Notes under the pieces: model-generated
Seen by the model: only the letters and a program-made list of their open reading frames with translations
Databases searched by the model: none
What the model was told of the DNA's origin: nothing
Shown here: one piece after another, positions 24,155 to 31,888 of the stretch
Layout: every line of letters starts with the position of its first letter
Position numbering within the stretch: the stretch's first letter is position 1
Assembly (NCBI GenBank): GCA_030728245.1
Contig: JANQZX010000048.1
Span: forward strand, 1-32,806
DNA: 32,806 nt
Origin: Saprospiraceae bacterium
Lineage (GTDB): Bacteria > Bacteroidota > Bacteroidia > Chitinophagales > Saprospiraceae
Direction: 5' to 3'
Program-made: the position numbers and the translations under genes

Positions 24155-24910
24155 ATGGCTGAAAATAAATCCGCTGAAGTAGCGGTAATTCTTACCGACG
24201 AAAATAAAAGTATTATTTGGGTAAATGATGCCTTTCTTAACATTACAGGATATTCATTATTCGAAGTGCTCGGTAAAAAACCAGGCAGTATTTTACAAGG
24301 AAAAAACACGTCAAAAGAAACCATTGAATTAATAAGTAAGTCGTTAAAAAAACAATTATCTGTAGAAACCCAAATTTTAAACTATCGAAAATCGGGTGAA
24401 CCATATTCCTGTCATTTGGCTATTCACCCCGTTTTTAACGATAAAAAAGTGCTAACAAACTATATTGCTTTTGAAATAGATGAAACTAATAAATCACTTG
24501 AAAGTGAATATAGCATGCTTCAGATTCAAAAAAAATATAAAGCAAGCAGTTTAGAGCCAATGGATGAGGTAACCCTTTTCAGGCGATTAAACACTTTAAT
24601 TATCAGAAAAAACTACTTTCTTGACCCTGATTTGGATATAAAATTAGTCGCCGTCGGTCTCAAAAGCAATACTAAATACCTTTCCCAGGTGGTTAATAAC
24701 CAATTTGGCAACAATTTTAAACATTATATCAATCAGTTTAGGATTAATAAATTAAAAGAAGTGATAACAGACCCTCAAAACAAGGGAGCCAACTTATTTG
24801 AGATGGCCCAACAATGTGGATTCAAAAATAAATCTACCTTTCATAAGGTATTCAAGGAATTCACAGGCACTACTCCTAAAGAATTTCTTAAGCAAAACAA
24901 GGATAACTAG
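24155..24910 (+). CDS. PAS-domain AraC-family transcriptional regulator
   Basis: A 251-residue regulator. Residues about 8-110 form a PAS domain (VILTDENKSIIWVNDAFLNI, split by one core strand; then TGYSLFEVLGKKPGSILQG and NYRKSGEPYSCHLAIHPV). Residues about 150-248 form an AraC-type double helix-turn-helix (LDIKLVAVGLKSNTKYLSQV, FEMAQQCGFKNKSTFHKVFK and FTGTTPKEFL). The PAS lacks the GxNCRFLQ cysteine of photoactive LOV domains, so light sensing through flavin-Cys chemistry is unlikely; the ligand or partner is unknown. It is divergent from the large helicase-like gene, which it might control. A bidirectional terminator follows. Confidence 0.88.
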   Translation: MAENKSAEVAVILTDENKSIIWVNDAFLNITGYSLFEVLGKKPGSILQGKNTSKETIELISKSLKKQLSVETQILNYRKSGEPYSCHLAIHPVFNDKKVLTNYIAFEIDETNKSLESEYSMLQIQKKYKASSLEPMDEVTLFRRLNTLIIRKNYFLDPDLDIKLVAVGLKSNTKYLSQVVNNQFGNNFKHYINQFRINKLKEVITDPQNKGANLFEMAQQCGFKNKSTFHKVFKEFTGTTPKEFLKQNKDN

Positions 24911-24962
24911 ATTGGAATATTTACTTTTATCTGAATATCATTGAAAAGCAATTTGCATAAAT

Positions 24963-24996
24963 AAAAAAGGGAACCATGAATGATTCCCTTTAATTT
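24963..24996. terminator. bidirectional intrinsic terminator
   Basis: AAAGGGAA (24966-24973) and TTCCCTTT (24984-24991) are exact reverse complements around a 10-base loop, with extra CAT/ATG complementarity inside. The plus strand continues TTTAATTTTT and the minus strand continues CCCTTTTTTAT. It therefore can end both the PAS-AraC transcript (plus) and the initiator tRNA transcript (minus). Confidence 0.85.
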
Positions 24997-24999
24997 TTG

Positions 25000-25072
<73 letters not shown>

Positions 25073-25083
25073 ATTTCGTTCTG

Positions 25084-25117
25084 CAAATATACACCTTTTT
25101 TTTAACAATGAGTCAAC
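25084..25117 (-). promoter_or_regulatory. candidate promoter of the initiator tRNA
   Basis: On the minus strand TATATTTG (25084-25091) matches the Bacteroidota -7 element exactly and GTTG (25114-25117) is a near match to the -33 TTTG, with 22 bases between them. The -7 ends 11 bases before the tRNA 5' end, which leaves a short 5' leader as expected for a tRNA. Confidence 0.55.
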
Positions 25118-25155
25118 TATTTTACAAAAAAAATTATTTAATCAATAAAAAGAGA

Positions 25156-26337
25156 ATGGAAGCATTTATTTATGGTGCAAAAAGAACACCCATAGGAAGC
25201 TTTGGTGGCACATTATCAAGCCTTTCTGCTACTGAACTTGGATCAAAAGCCATCGACGGATTATTTTCAGAGCAAGGTCCTGCTAAAGAGGAAATTCAGG
25301 AAATTTACATGGGAAATGTAATTGCTGCAAATTTAGGTCAAGCGCCAGCCAGACAAGCTGCCTTGGGTGCCGGACTCAGCGAGAATGTTATTTGTACTAC
25401 CATTAATAAGGTGTGTGCTTCTGGAATGAAAGCAACGCAATTAGCGGCCATGTCTATTCAAGCAGGTGTAAACGATTGGGTGATCGCCGGCGGAATGGAA
25501 AGTATGAGTAATGTACCTCATTATCTACCATCCCTTCGATGGGGAAATAAATATGGCAATGCTGAAGTTTTAGATGGTTTAACAAAAGACGGATTGACTG
25601 ATGCCTATAATGGCGCTGCCATGGGTAATTGCGGTGATGCGACCGCAGAAAAATATCATTTTTCAAGGGAAGAACAAGATAATTTTGCTATAGAATCATA
25701 TAAAAGAACGGCATTAGCCACAGAAAATGGTTATTTTAATGCTGAAATTGTACCCATTACCATTCCTCAAAGAAAAGGAGGTGATCTGGTGATTAAGGAA
25801 GATGAGGAATTCAAAAAGGTAGATTTCTCTAAAATTCCTTCTCTTAAACCTGCCTTTTCTCCCACAGGAACTATAACTGCAGCCAATGCAAGTACCTTAA
25901 ACGACGGTGCTTCTGCCTTATTACTCGGTTCAAAAGAAGCAGGTGAAAAATCAGGCATTAAACCCATAGGTAGAATTGTTTCCTTCGCCGATGCCGAAGT
26001 GGCGCCTGAATGGTTTACCATTGCACCGGTTAAAGCAGCCCCGCTTGCGCTGAATAAGGCGGGATTAACCTGGGAGGATATTTCTTTTGTTGAGGTAAAT
26101 GAAGCTTTTGCCATCGTTCCCATGGTTTTTGCTAAAACTTTTTCTATCCCCTCCGATAAATTAAACGTTCGGGGCGGAGGTGTTTCTATGGGACATCCGT
26201 TAGGTTCCTCTGGTTCCCGTATTTTAGTGACCTTAATCCATACCTTACAACAAAATGGAGGTGGCTATGGTCTCGCTGCCATTTGTAACGGAGGAGGAGG
26301 TGCGTCTGCCATGGTCATTGAGGTTTTTCCAGCCTAA
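25156..26337 (+). CDS. acetyl-CoA C-acetyltransferase (thiolase)
   Basis: A 393-residue thiolase starting MEAFIYGAKRTPIGSFGG. The longer upstream frame runs through the initiator tRNA and is rejected. Catalytic residues are Cys87 in NKVCASG, His347 in SMGHPLGSSG and Cys377 in CNGGGGASA, with Asn315 in VNEAFA. It condenses two acetyl-CoA to acetoacetyl-CoA or runs the reverse cleavage, in fatty-acid, ketone-body or isoprenoid metabolism; a biosynthetic-type thiolase is most likely from length and motifs. All residues needed for activity are present. The alpha-galactosidase gene follows after 74 bases. Confidence 0.95.
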   Translation: MEAFIYGAKRTPIGSFGGTLSSLSATELGSKAIDGLFSEQGPAKEEIQEIYMGNVIAANLGQAPARQAALGAGLSENVICTTINKVCASGMKATQLAAMSIQAGVNDWVIAGGMESMSNVPHYLPSLRWGNKYGNAEVLDGLTKDGLTDAYNGAAMGNCGDATAEKYHFSREEQDNFAIESYKRTALATENGYFNAEIVPITIPQRKGGDLVIKEDEEFKKVDFSKIPSLKPAFSPTGTITAANASTLNDGASALLLGSKEAGEKSGIKPIGRIVSFADAEVAPEWFTIAPVKAAPLALNKAGLTWEDISFVEVNEAFAIVPMVFAKTFSIPSDKLNVRGGGVSMGHPLGSSGSRILVTLIHTLQQNGGGYGLAAICNGGGGASAMVIEVFPA

Positions 26338-26411
26338 TTACGGTAAACTTTTTTTCAGCGTACCTTTATTTTATATTGTCGCTGTTTTAAAATCAATAAA
26401 CTATTACTCCT

Positions 26412-28415
26412 GTGAAACATCTACTCTTTTTATGGCTATTTACCGTTCCTGCATTGGCTCAAAAAACCAGTATTTTATGGTTGGATGATTTACAAATTCA
26501 AACCTTTTCTGAAGGATTAAGACCTGTAAAAGCTAAAAAAAATTACGAATCTCATACCTTAAAGGTTAACAAATTGTCCTTTCAGCGAGGTGTTGGGGCT
26601 CAATCACCCTGTGTTCTCGCCTTTAATGTAGATAAAAAAGCGTTAAGATTTCAGGCTAAAATTGGAAATGATGACGAGGGAAATCCAGCGTTACCGTTGT
26701 CCTATTATGTTTTAGGTGATGGAAAAATCCTTTTTGAGAAAAAAAACATGAAAATGGGAGATAATCCCATTGCTATAGATGTGTCGTTGAAAGGTATCAA
26801 ACAACTTGGACTTTTAGTTTTGGATACGGTAGGTGGTATTAGCAATAAACGAACTTATGCCAATTGGTTGGATGCAAGAGTAGAAATGATTGAAAATTCA
26901 TCAATTGGATATGTAGAAAATAAGGGCAAAAAGTATATACTTACGCCCAAAACTGCAGCCATTCCGAGAATTAATTCGCCAAAACTTTTTGGCGTTCGTC
27001 CTGGAAATCCATTTTTGTATAATATCGTCGCATCTGGTAACAAACCGATAATATTCAAAGCATTAAATTTACCAAACGGCCTTAAGTTAAATGAAAAAAC
27101 GGGTCAGATAACAGGTGTCCTAAGGGAGAAAACGAATCATAATGTAACTCTGATAGCTGAAAATAACAAAGGTAAAGCCACCGCAGAACTTGAAATCAGG
27201 GTTGGAGAGGATATTGCTCTAACTCCCCCACTTGGTTGGAATGGATGGAATGCCTGGGAACAAAAAATAGACAAGGAGAAGGTTTTGGCCTCTGCTAATG
27301 CCATGATTCACTTTAATTTAAAGGATTATGGTTGGAATTACGTAAATCTCGACGACTCTTGGCAAGGGTATCGCGATTCAGTTTCTCTGGCTCTTCAACC
27401 TAATGAAAAATTTCCCGACATAAAAGGGATGTTCGATTACATTCACTCTTTGGGTCTAAAAGTTGGCCTCTACTCTACTCCCTATATTTCAAGCTATGCA
27501 GGTTATGTTGGTGCATCCTCTGATTATCCAAAAGGAGGAGAAACTCATGAAAGGATAATGGTAAACAGACCTTCTTTTAGTCATATTGGTCCATTTAAAT
27601 TTGAAAAGCAAGATGCCAGACTGATGGCTGAATGGGGCGTAGATTTTTTAAAATATGATTGGAGAATTGATCTGCCTTCAACTATTAGAATGGCTGAGGC
27701 ACTGAGAGAATCAGGTCGTGATGTAGTGTTAAGCTTATCCAATAACGCCCCTTTTGATAAAGCGGCAGATTGGGCAAAATGGGCACAGATGTACAGGACA
27801 GGTCCAGATATTAAAGATAGTTGGACGAGTTTATATCACACTTCTTTCTCTTTAGACAAATGGGCCCCATTTTCCGGTCCCGGCCATTGGGCAGATCCTG
27901 ATATGATGATTATCGGTGATGTGTCTATAGGTCCTGTTTTACACCCTACCCGATTGACGCCCGATGAGCAATATAGCCATGTCAGTATTTTCAGCTTACT
28001 CTCAGCACCCATGCTTATTGGATGTCCACTTGAACGCTTGGATCCTTTTACCATTAATTTGCTCAATAATCATGAAGTGCTTGACATAAATCAAGACCCT
28101 CTTGGTAAACCGGCGAGATTCATGGGCCTTGACAACGGAGTACAAATATGGCTAAAAGAGTTAAATGACGGCTCTTATGCTTTAGGTATGTTCAATATGG
28201 CCAATTACGGTGATCATCCGGCATCCTATTTCAGATGGGGTGACGAAAAAGAAATCCATTTTAATTTGCATCTTGACAAATTCAATCTACCCGGAAAATG
28301 GTTGATACGAGATGTTTGGAAACAAAAAGAAATAGGTAAATTCTCTCGTTTATTTACAACAAAAATCCCTCATCATGGTGTTAAGTTAATCAAATTGATA
28401 AAAATCAATGATTAA
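26412..28415 (+). CDS. secreted GH27 alpha-galactosidase with NPCBM and Ig-like domains
   Basis: A 667-residue exported glycosidase starting at GTG (26412), with a short signal peptide ending PALAQ. Residues about 20-150 look like an NPCBM/NEW2-type module (FQRGVGAQSPCVLAF, KIGNDDEG). Residues about 185-268 are a putative Ig-like He_PIG domain (ALNLPNGLKLNEKTGQITG). The GH27 barrel starts at about 271 (TPPLGWNGWNAW). The nucleophile is Asp416 in FLKYDW and the acid/base is Asp495 in HWADPDMM. A C-terminal beta domain ends the protein. It should remove terminal alpha-galactose (or alpha-N-acetylgalactosamine) from plant or other glycans outside the cytoplasm. No SusC/SusD pair lies next to it. 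Confidence 0.93.
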   Translation: MKHLLFLWLFTVPALAQKTSILWLDDLQIQTFSEGLRPVKAKKNYESHTLKVNKLSFQRGVGAQSPCVLAFNVDKKALRFQAKIGNDDEGNPALPLSYYVLGDGKILFEKKNMKMGDNPIAIDVSLKGIKQLGLLVLDTVGGISNKRTYANWLDARVEMIENSSIGYVENKGKKYILTPKTAAIPRINSPKLFGVRPGNPFLYNIVASGNKPIIFKALNLPNGLKLNEKTGQITGVLREKTNHNVTLIAENNKGKATAELEIRVGEDIALTPPLGWNGWNAWEQKIDKEKVLASANAMIHFNLKDYGWNYVNLDDSWQGYRDSVSLALQPNEKFPDIKGMFDYIHSLGLKVGLYSTPYISSYAGYVGASSDYPKGGETHERIMVNRPSFSHIGPFKFEKQDARLMAEWGVDFLKYDWRIDLPSTIRMAEALRESGRDVVLSLSNNAPFDKAADWAKWAQMYRTGPDIKDSWTSLYHTSFSLDKWAPFSGPGHWADPDMMIIGDVSIGPVLHPTRLTPDEQYSHVSIFSLLSAPMLIGCPLERLDPFTINLLNNHEVLDINQDPLGKPARFMGLDNGVQIWLKELNDGSYALGMFNMANYGDHPASYFRWGDEKEIHFNLHLDKFNLPGKWLIRDVWKQKEIGKFSRLFTTKIPHHGVKLIKLIKIND

Positions 28416-28464
28416 TATGTGCAACCAGGAAAACATCTGGACAAAATCTTTTTAAAGTAACCTC

Positions 28465-28953
28465 ATGACTATCAAAATTTTTGTTACTGGTGGAACTTTT
28501 GATAAGGAATATAACGAACTCGACGGTTCCCTTCATTTCAAAGATTCTCATATACCGGAAATGCTGACAAGAGGTCGGTTTCAAGTTCCGGTTGATTGGA
28601 CCACCCTGATGATGATGGATAGCCTTGATATGACTGACAGTGACAGGCAAACGATTGCACAACACTGTATCTCAACTCCTGAAAAAAATATTGTGATTAC
28701 TCATGGCACAGATAGCATGGTTGAAACAGCCAGCGTAATTGCCCAGCTTGTAAAGGATAAAACCATTGTGCTGGTTGGAGCAATGGTTCCTTACACTTTT
28801 AGTAGTTCTGACGGTTTTTTTAACTTAGGAACCGCTTTTGCTTTTGTACAAACTCTCCCGATGGGAGTTTATATTGCGATGAATGGGCGTTATTTTAAAT
28901 GGAATAACGTCCGTAAAAACAAAAAGGAAGGAATTTTCGAGGAAATTAACTGA
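28465..28953 (+). CDS. single-domain asparaginase-like protein
   Basis: A 162-residue protein equal to the N-terminal catalytic domain of L-asparaginases. It has the first nucleophile segment VTGGTFDK (Thr11) and the second threonine-aspartate motif THGTDSM, followed by VLVGAMVPYTF. The usual C-terminal domain of 330-residue asparaginases is absent, and the stop is clean with no continuing homology in the next bases, so this is a compact family form and not a truncation by frameshift. Activity on asparagine is possible but other amides are not excluded. It is convergent with the YrdC-like gene (8-base gap). Confidence 0.82.
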   Translation: MTIKIFVTGGTFDKEYNELDGSLHFKDSHIPEMLTRGRFQVPVDWTTLMMMDSLDMTDSDRQTIAQHCISTPEKNIVITHGTDSMVETASVIAQLVKDKTIVLVGAMVPYTFSSSDGFFNLGTAFAFVQTLPMGVYIAMNGRYFKWNNVRKNKKEGIFEEIN

Positions 28954-28961
28954 GTAATCAC

Positions 28962-29555
28962 TTATTCCCTTAGAAACTCCAGATTATCCTCTTCGTCTAA
29001 TTCCACCAAAACAGCTTCTTCTCCAGTAAAATTTTTACTATTTTTCAATTCAACGATTTCATCAGCAAGGGCTTTGGCACTTTCATTTATTGAATCAAAT
29101 GCGTTGGATTTTATTTCAGCGCCGATAAATGCAGAGGTAGCCCAAAGCCCCTGGTTCACCAGTTGGATAATGGTACTTATTCCCACAGAATTATCCAACC
29201 TGAAAGCTATTTTTGAAGATAAATTTCCTATATGTTCAGGTAAATGATCCGAGGCCAATAAAATACTAAGGGGACGGGAATGAAAAGAAAGTAAGGTTTC
29301 TACCCGTGGGGATAAATCTGGTACATAGTGCTTAAATAGTTCTATGGAATCGACCAGGCATTCATAATTAAAATGAAAGTTATCGCGTTTAAATGATAGT
29401 AAACGTTTTATAGATTTCTCATCGTCGAGTAAACATATTAAGGACCACAACGTTTGCGTTTGAATTAATACAATCTTTCCTTCCTTCAAGGCTGATGCTG
29501 CTGCCAAGATTTTAGGATCAATATTTTGAAAATCAATACTATTTATTTGAACCAT
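28962..29555 (-). CDS. divergent YrdC/Sua5-like protein
   Basis: A 197-residue protein with the general plan of the Sua5/YrdC/YciO family, whose members make threonylcarbamoyl-AMP for the tRNA t6A modification. The core pattern is recognisable: an early strand (KIVLIQTQTLWSLICLL), SFKRDN in place of the usual KxR, SRPLSILL in place of PGPLT, KIAFRL in place of the RxP region and GLWATSAFIG in place of the APSAN region. Several signature residues differ, above all QTQT where active enzymes have PT(D/E)T. It may be a paralogue with altered or no activity. Its ATG shares two bases with the divergent surface-protein ATG. Confidence 0.6.
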   Translation of the reverse strand: MVQINSIDFQNIDPKILAAASALKEGKIVLIQTQTLWSLICLLDDEKSIKRLLSFKRDNFHFNYECLVDSIELFKHYVPDLSPRVETLLSFHSRPLSILLASDHLPEHIGNLSSKIAFRLDNSVGISTIIQLVNQGLWATSAFIGAEIKSNAFDSINESAKALADEIVELKNSKNFTGEEAVLVELDEEDNLEFLRE

Positions 29556-31884
29556 GTTAAATTTTAAAACTAAGTTAAAGTCAAAATTAATCCTATTAAC
29601 GCCGAATAGGAGTTTCTTGTTTTTAATCTTTTATATTTTTACTACCCCTCTTTTTGCGGAACACATCATTGGTGGAGTAATGAGCTACAAAATACTACGT
29701 TATACTAACAATGACCCTCTTTCTAATAGTTGGCGATACAAATTTACGTTAAAAATATATAGGGATTGTCAGGGATCAGGGGCAAATTTTGATTCATCTC
29801 CAGGGACTTTTGCTGCTAATGCTACTATTTACCGTCTGGATCAAAGAAATATTCCTGTAAAAACAATCATTTTTCCTTTACCAAGCGTCGTAAAAATAAA
29901 TCCAAATCCGGGAAATGACTGCTTAAAAGTACCTCCTAATGTATGTGTTGAAGAGGGAATTTATGAATTAGAAACCGATTTACCCATTATTGATGCTGCT
30001 TATGTAATTAGTTATCAGAGATGTTGCCGGAATATTTCTATTTCGAATATTGTTGATCCAGCGCTAACCGGAGCGACGTTTTCTGTTGAAATAAGTTCTG
30101 CGGCTCAAAAAGCAAAATTAGACAGTCCGGAATTTTTAAACTTTCCTCCTGTCGTTCTTTGTGCCGGACAGTCTTTTGATTTTGACCAGTCTGTCACTTC
30201 TATCAGTGGCGATAGTTTAGTTTATTCGCTGGCTAATCCAACGACCGGTGGTGGGCCCGACAATAATAATGCTAAAAGTGCCAACGGAGTTGCCCCCGAT
30301 CCGGATCTCCCTCCTCCGTACAATGAGGTTCAGTATGTAGGGCCAATTTTCACTAGCACAAAGCCCCTAGGGTTAAACAGTATCCTTACTATCCATCCAA
30401 ATACGGGCCTCATTCAGGGAAAACCAGCTTTAACAGGGCAGTTTGTACTGGGTATTGAGGTAAAACGCTATCGGAATGGCATTTTGTACCATACGCTGAG
30501 AAGAGATTTTCAAATAAATGTAGGAAATTGCGATGCTAAAGTAAAAGTTAATTTACCCCTCACAAATGTCATCGGAACCAGTGAAAGTATCTTTCAAAAT
30601 TGTGGTGAGACTAAAGTAACCTTCAAAAATGACAGTCAGGACACCTCCGCCATTACTTCTTATAACTGGATCTTTACAGGCGCTACCCCAACCCAGGTAT
30701 TTACGTCTAATCAACGCAATGCTACCATTGATTTTTTAACACCGGGTACTTATAATGGTAAGTTAGTCCTTAATCCGACGGGAACATGTAAAGATTCATT
30801 GTCTTTCAAGGTAGTTATTCCTCAAAAAGTTAAAGCCGAAATTCAAGTCAAAGGCGATTCTTGTGTAGCACTTCCCCTTGACATTACCTACAAGGGTTTG
30901 GTAAAGCCAACCTTCATCCGTTGGGATTGGGAGAGATTCAGTGCAACCTCAAATGGTTTGAAAGGTTGGGTGGTTGGTACAGACACCTTTCCCATCGTCA
31001 CAAGATCTGGAAGTTATACTATTCAGCTTTTGGTGGTAGGTGAGGGAAACTGCCGGGATTCCACCATCGTTAAGGTGCCCTATTATCCAATTCCAGGTTT
31101 CGCAAACATTGATGTAACTCCTTCTGATGCATGTCTGGGTACCCCTATCAAATTTTCGACGAACCCTGACATATCAAAGGAAGAACTTTCTGTAAAATGG
31201 GATTTTGGTGACGGAAAGACTTCAAACTCCTTACCAGCAACCCATACCTATACTAAGGAGGGTCTCTATAAAGTTAGCATCATCCTAATCACTGGAAATG
31301 GTGTTTGTAGCAAGAAAATAGATTTGACCAATGAACTGAATATTCGGGTTGCCCCAACCGCTTCCTTCTCATATTCCCCAAAGGAGGATCTTTCGCTAAA
31401 ACAACTGGTTACCTTTACGAGTAATTCCGGCAACCAGTTGAAGCATTTATGGAAAAATGGAGATAAAAGAATAGATTCTACGTTGAATTTTTCGTTTGCG
31501 CTACCCGATACGGGTTTTGTTCCCATAAGCTTACAAGTCACCGATATTTTAACAGGGTGTTCAGACATTATTTCACAGGAAATCTATGTTAAACCACAAG
31601 TCAGAATTTATATTCCTAATGCATTTTCGCCTAATTTTGATGGTATTAACGATGAATTTATCGCTTCAGGTGATTTGGAAATTTTAAAAGACTATAAAAT
31701 GCAGTTATTTTCAAGATGGGGAAATCCTGTTTTTATTTCCACCGATCCAAGGGTAGGTTGGGATGGCAGTCTGACAAACGCTAGTAAGGGCGCACCCGCA
31801 GATACCTACATTTATATGATCAGTTATACAGATAATAAGGGAGAAAAACAGTATTTTTCAGGAACCGTTCTACTAATGAGATAA
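29554..31884 (+). CDS. T9SS-exported surface protein with PKD and gliding-motility C-terminal domain
   Basis: A 776-residue surface protein. The signal peptide spans residues 1-35 (ends TPLFA). A cysteine-rich N-terminal domain of about 300 residues follows, starting HIIGG, with KIYRDC, PPNVCVEEGIYE, SYQRCCRN and TGLIQGKP. Then come PKD/Ig-like repeats, the clearest at about 515-590 (VKWDFGDGKTSNS). The last about 90 residues are the CHU_C / gliding-motility-associated C-terminal domain (YIPNAFSPNFDGINDEF, then YMISYTDNKGEKQYFSGTV), the type B signal for T9SS export and attachment. It is followed after 4 bases by a paralogue. Its function (adhesion, motility or display) is inferred only from architecture. 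Confidence 0.88.
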   Translation: MLNFKTKLKSKLILLTPNRSFLFLIFYIFTTPLFAEHIIGGVMSYKILRYTNNDPLSNSWRYKFTLKIYRDCQGSGANFDSSPGTFAANATIYRLDQRNIPVKTIIFPLPSVVKINPNPGNDCLKVPPNVCVEEGIYELETDLPIIDAAYVISYQRCCRNISISNIVDPALTGATFSVEISSAAQKAKLDSPEFLNFPPVVLCAGQSFDFDQSVTSISGDSLVYSLANPTTGGGPDNNNAKSANGVAPDPDLPPPYNEVQYVGPIFTSTKPLGLNSILTIHPNTGLIQGKPALTGQFVLGIEVKRYRNGILYHTLRRDFQINVGNCDAKVKVNLPLTNVIGTSESIFQNCGETKVTFKNDSQDTSAITSYNWIFTGATPTQVFTSNQRNATIDFLTPGTYNGKLVLNPTGTCKDSLSFKVVIPQKVKAEIQVKGDSCVALPLDITYKGLVKPTFIRWDWERFSATSNGLKGWVVGTDTFPIVTRSGSYTIQLLVVGEGNCRDSTIVKVPYYPIPGFANIDVTPSDACLGTPIKFSTNPDISKEELSVKWDFGDGKTSNSLPATHTYTKEGLYKVSIILITGNGVCSKKIDLTNELNIRVAPTASFSYSPKEDLSLKQLVTFTSNSGNQLKHLWKNGDKRIDSTLNFSFALPDTGFVPISLQVTDILTGCSDIISQEIYVKPQVRIYIPNAFSPNFDGINDEFIASGDLEILKDYKMQLFSRWGNPVFISTDPRVGWDGSLTNASKGAPADTYIYMISYTDNKGEKQYFSGTVLLMR

Positions 31885-31888
31885 GATT

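Noticed and set aside
24155-24500. A blue-light LOV photoreceptor reading of the PAS domain
   Set aside because: The segment reads GKKPGSILQG; the cysteine of GxNCRFLQ that forms the flavin adduct is missing.
25767-26123. A 118-codon open frame antisense to thiolase
   Set aside because: It lies wholly opposite a well-conserved enzyme and has no recognisable domain.
28405-28665. An 86-codon frame antisense to the asparaginase-like gene start
   Set aside because: It overlaps a clearly coding region and spans the gene junction without motifs.
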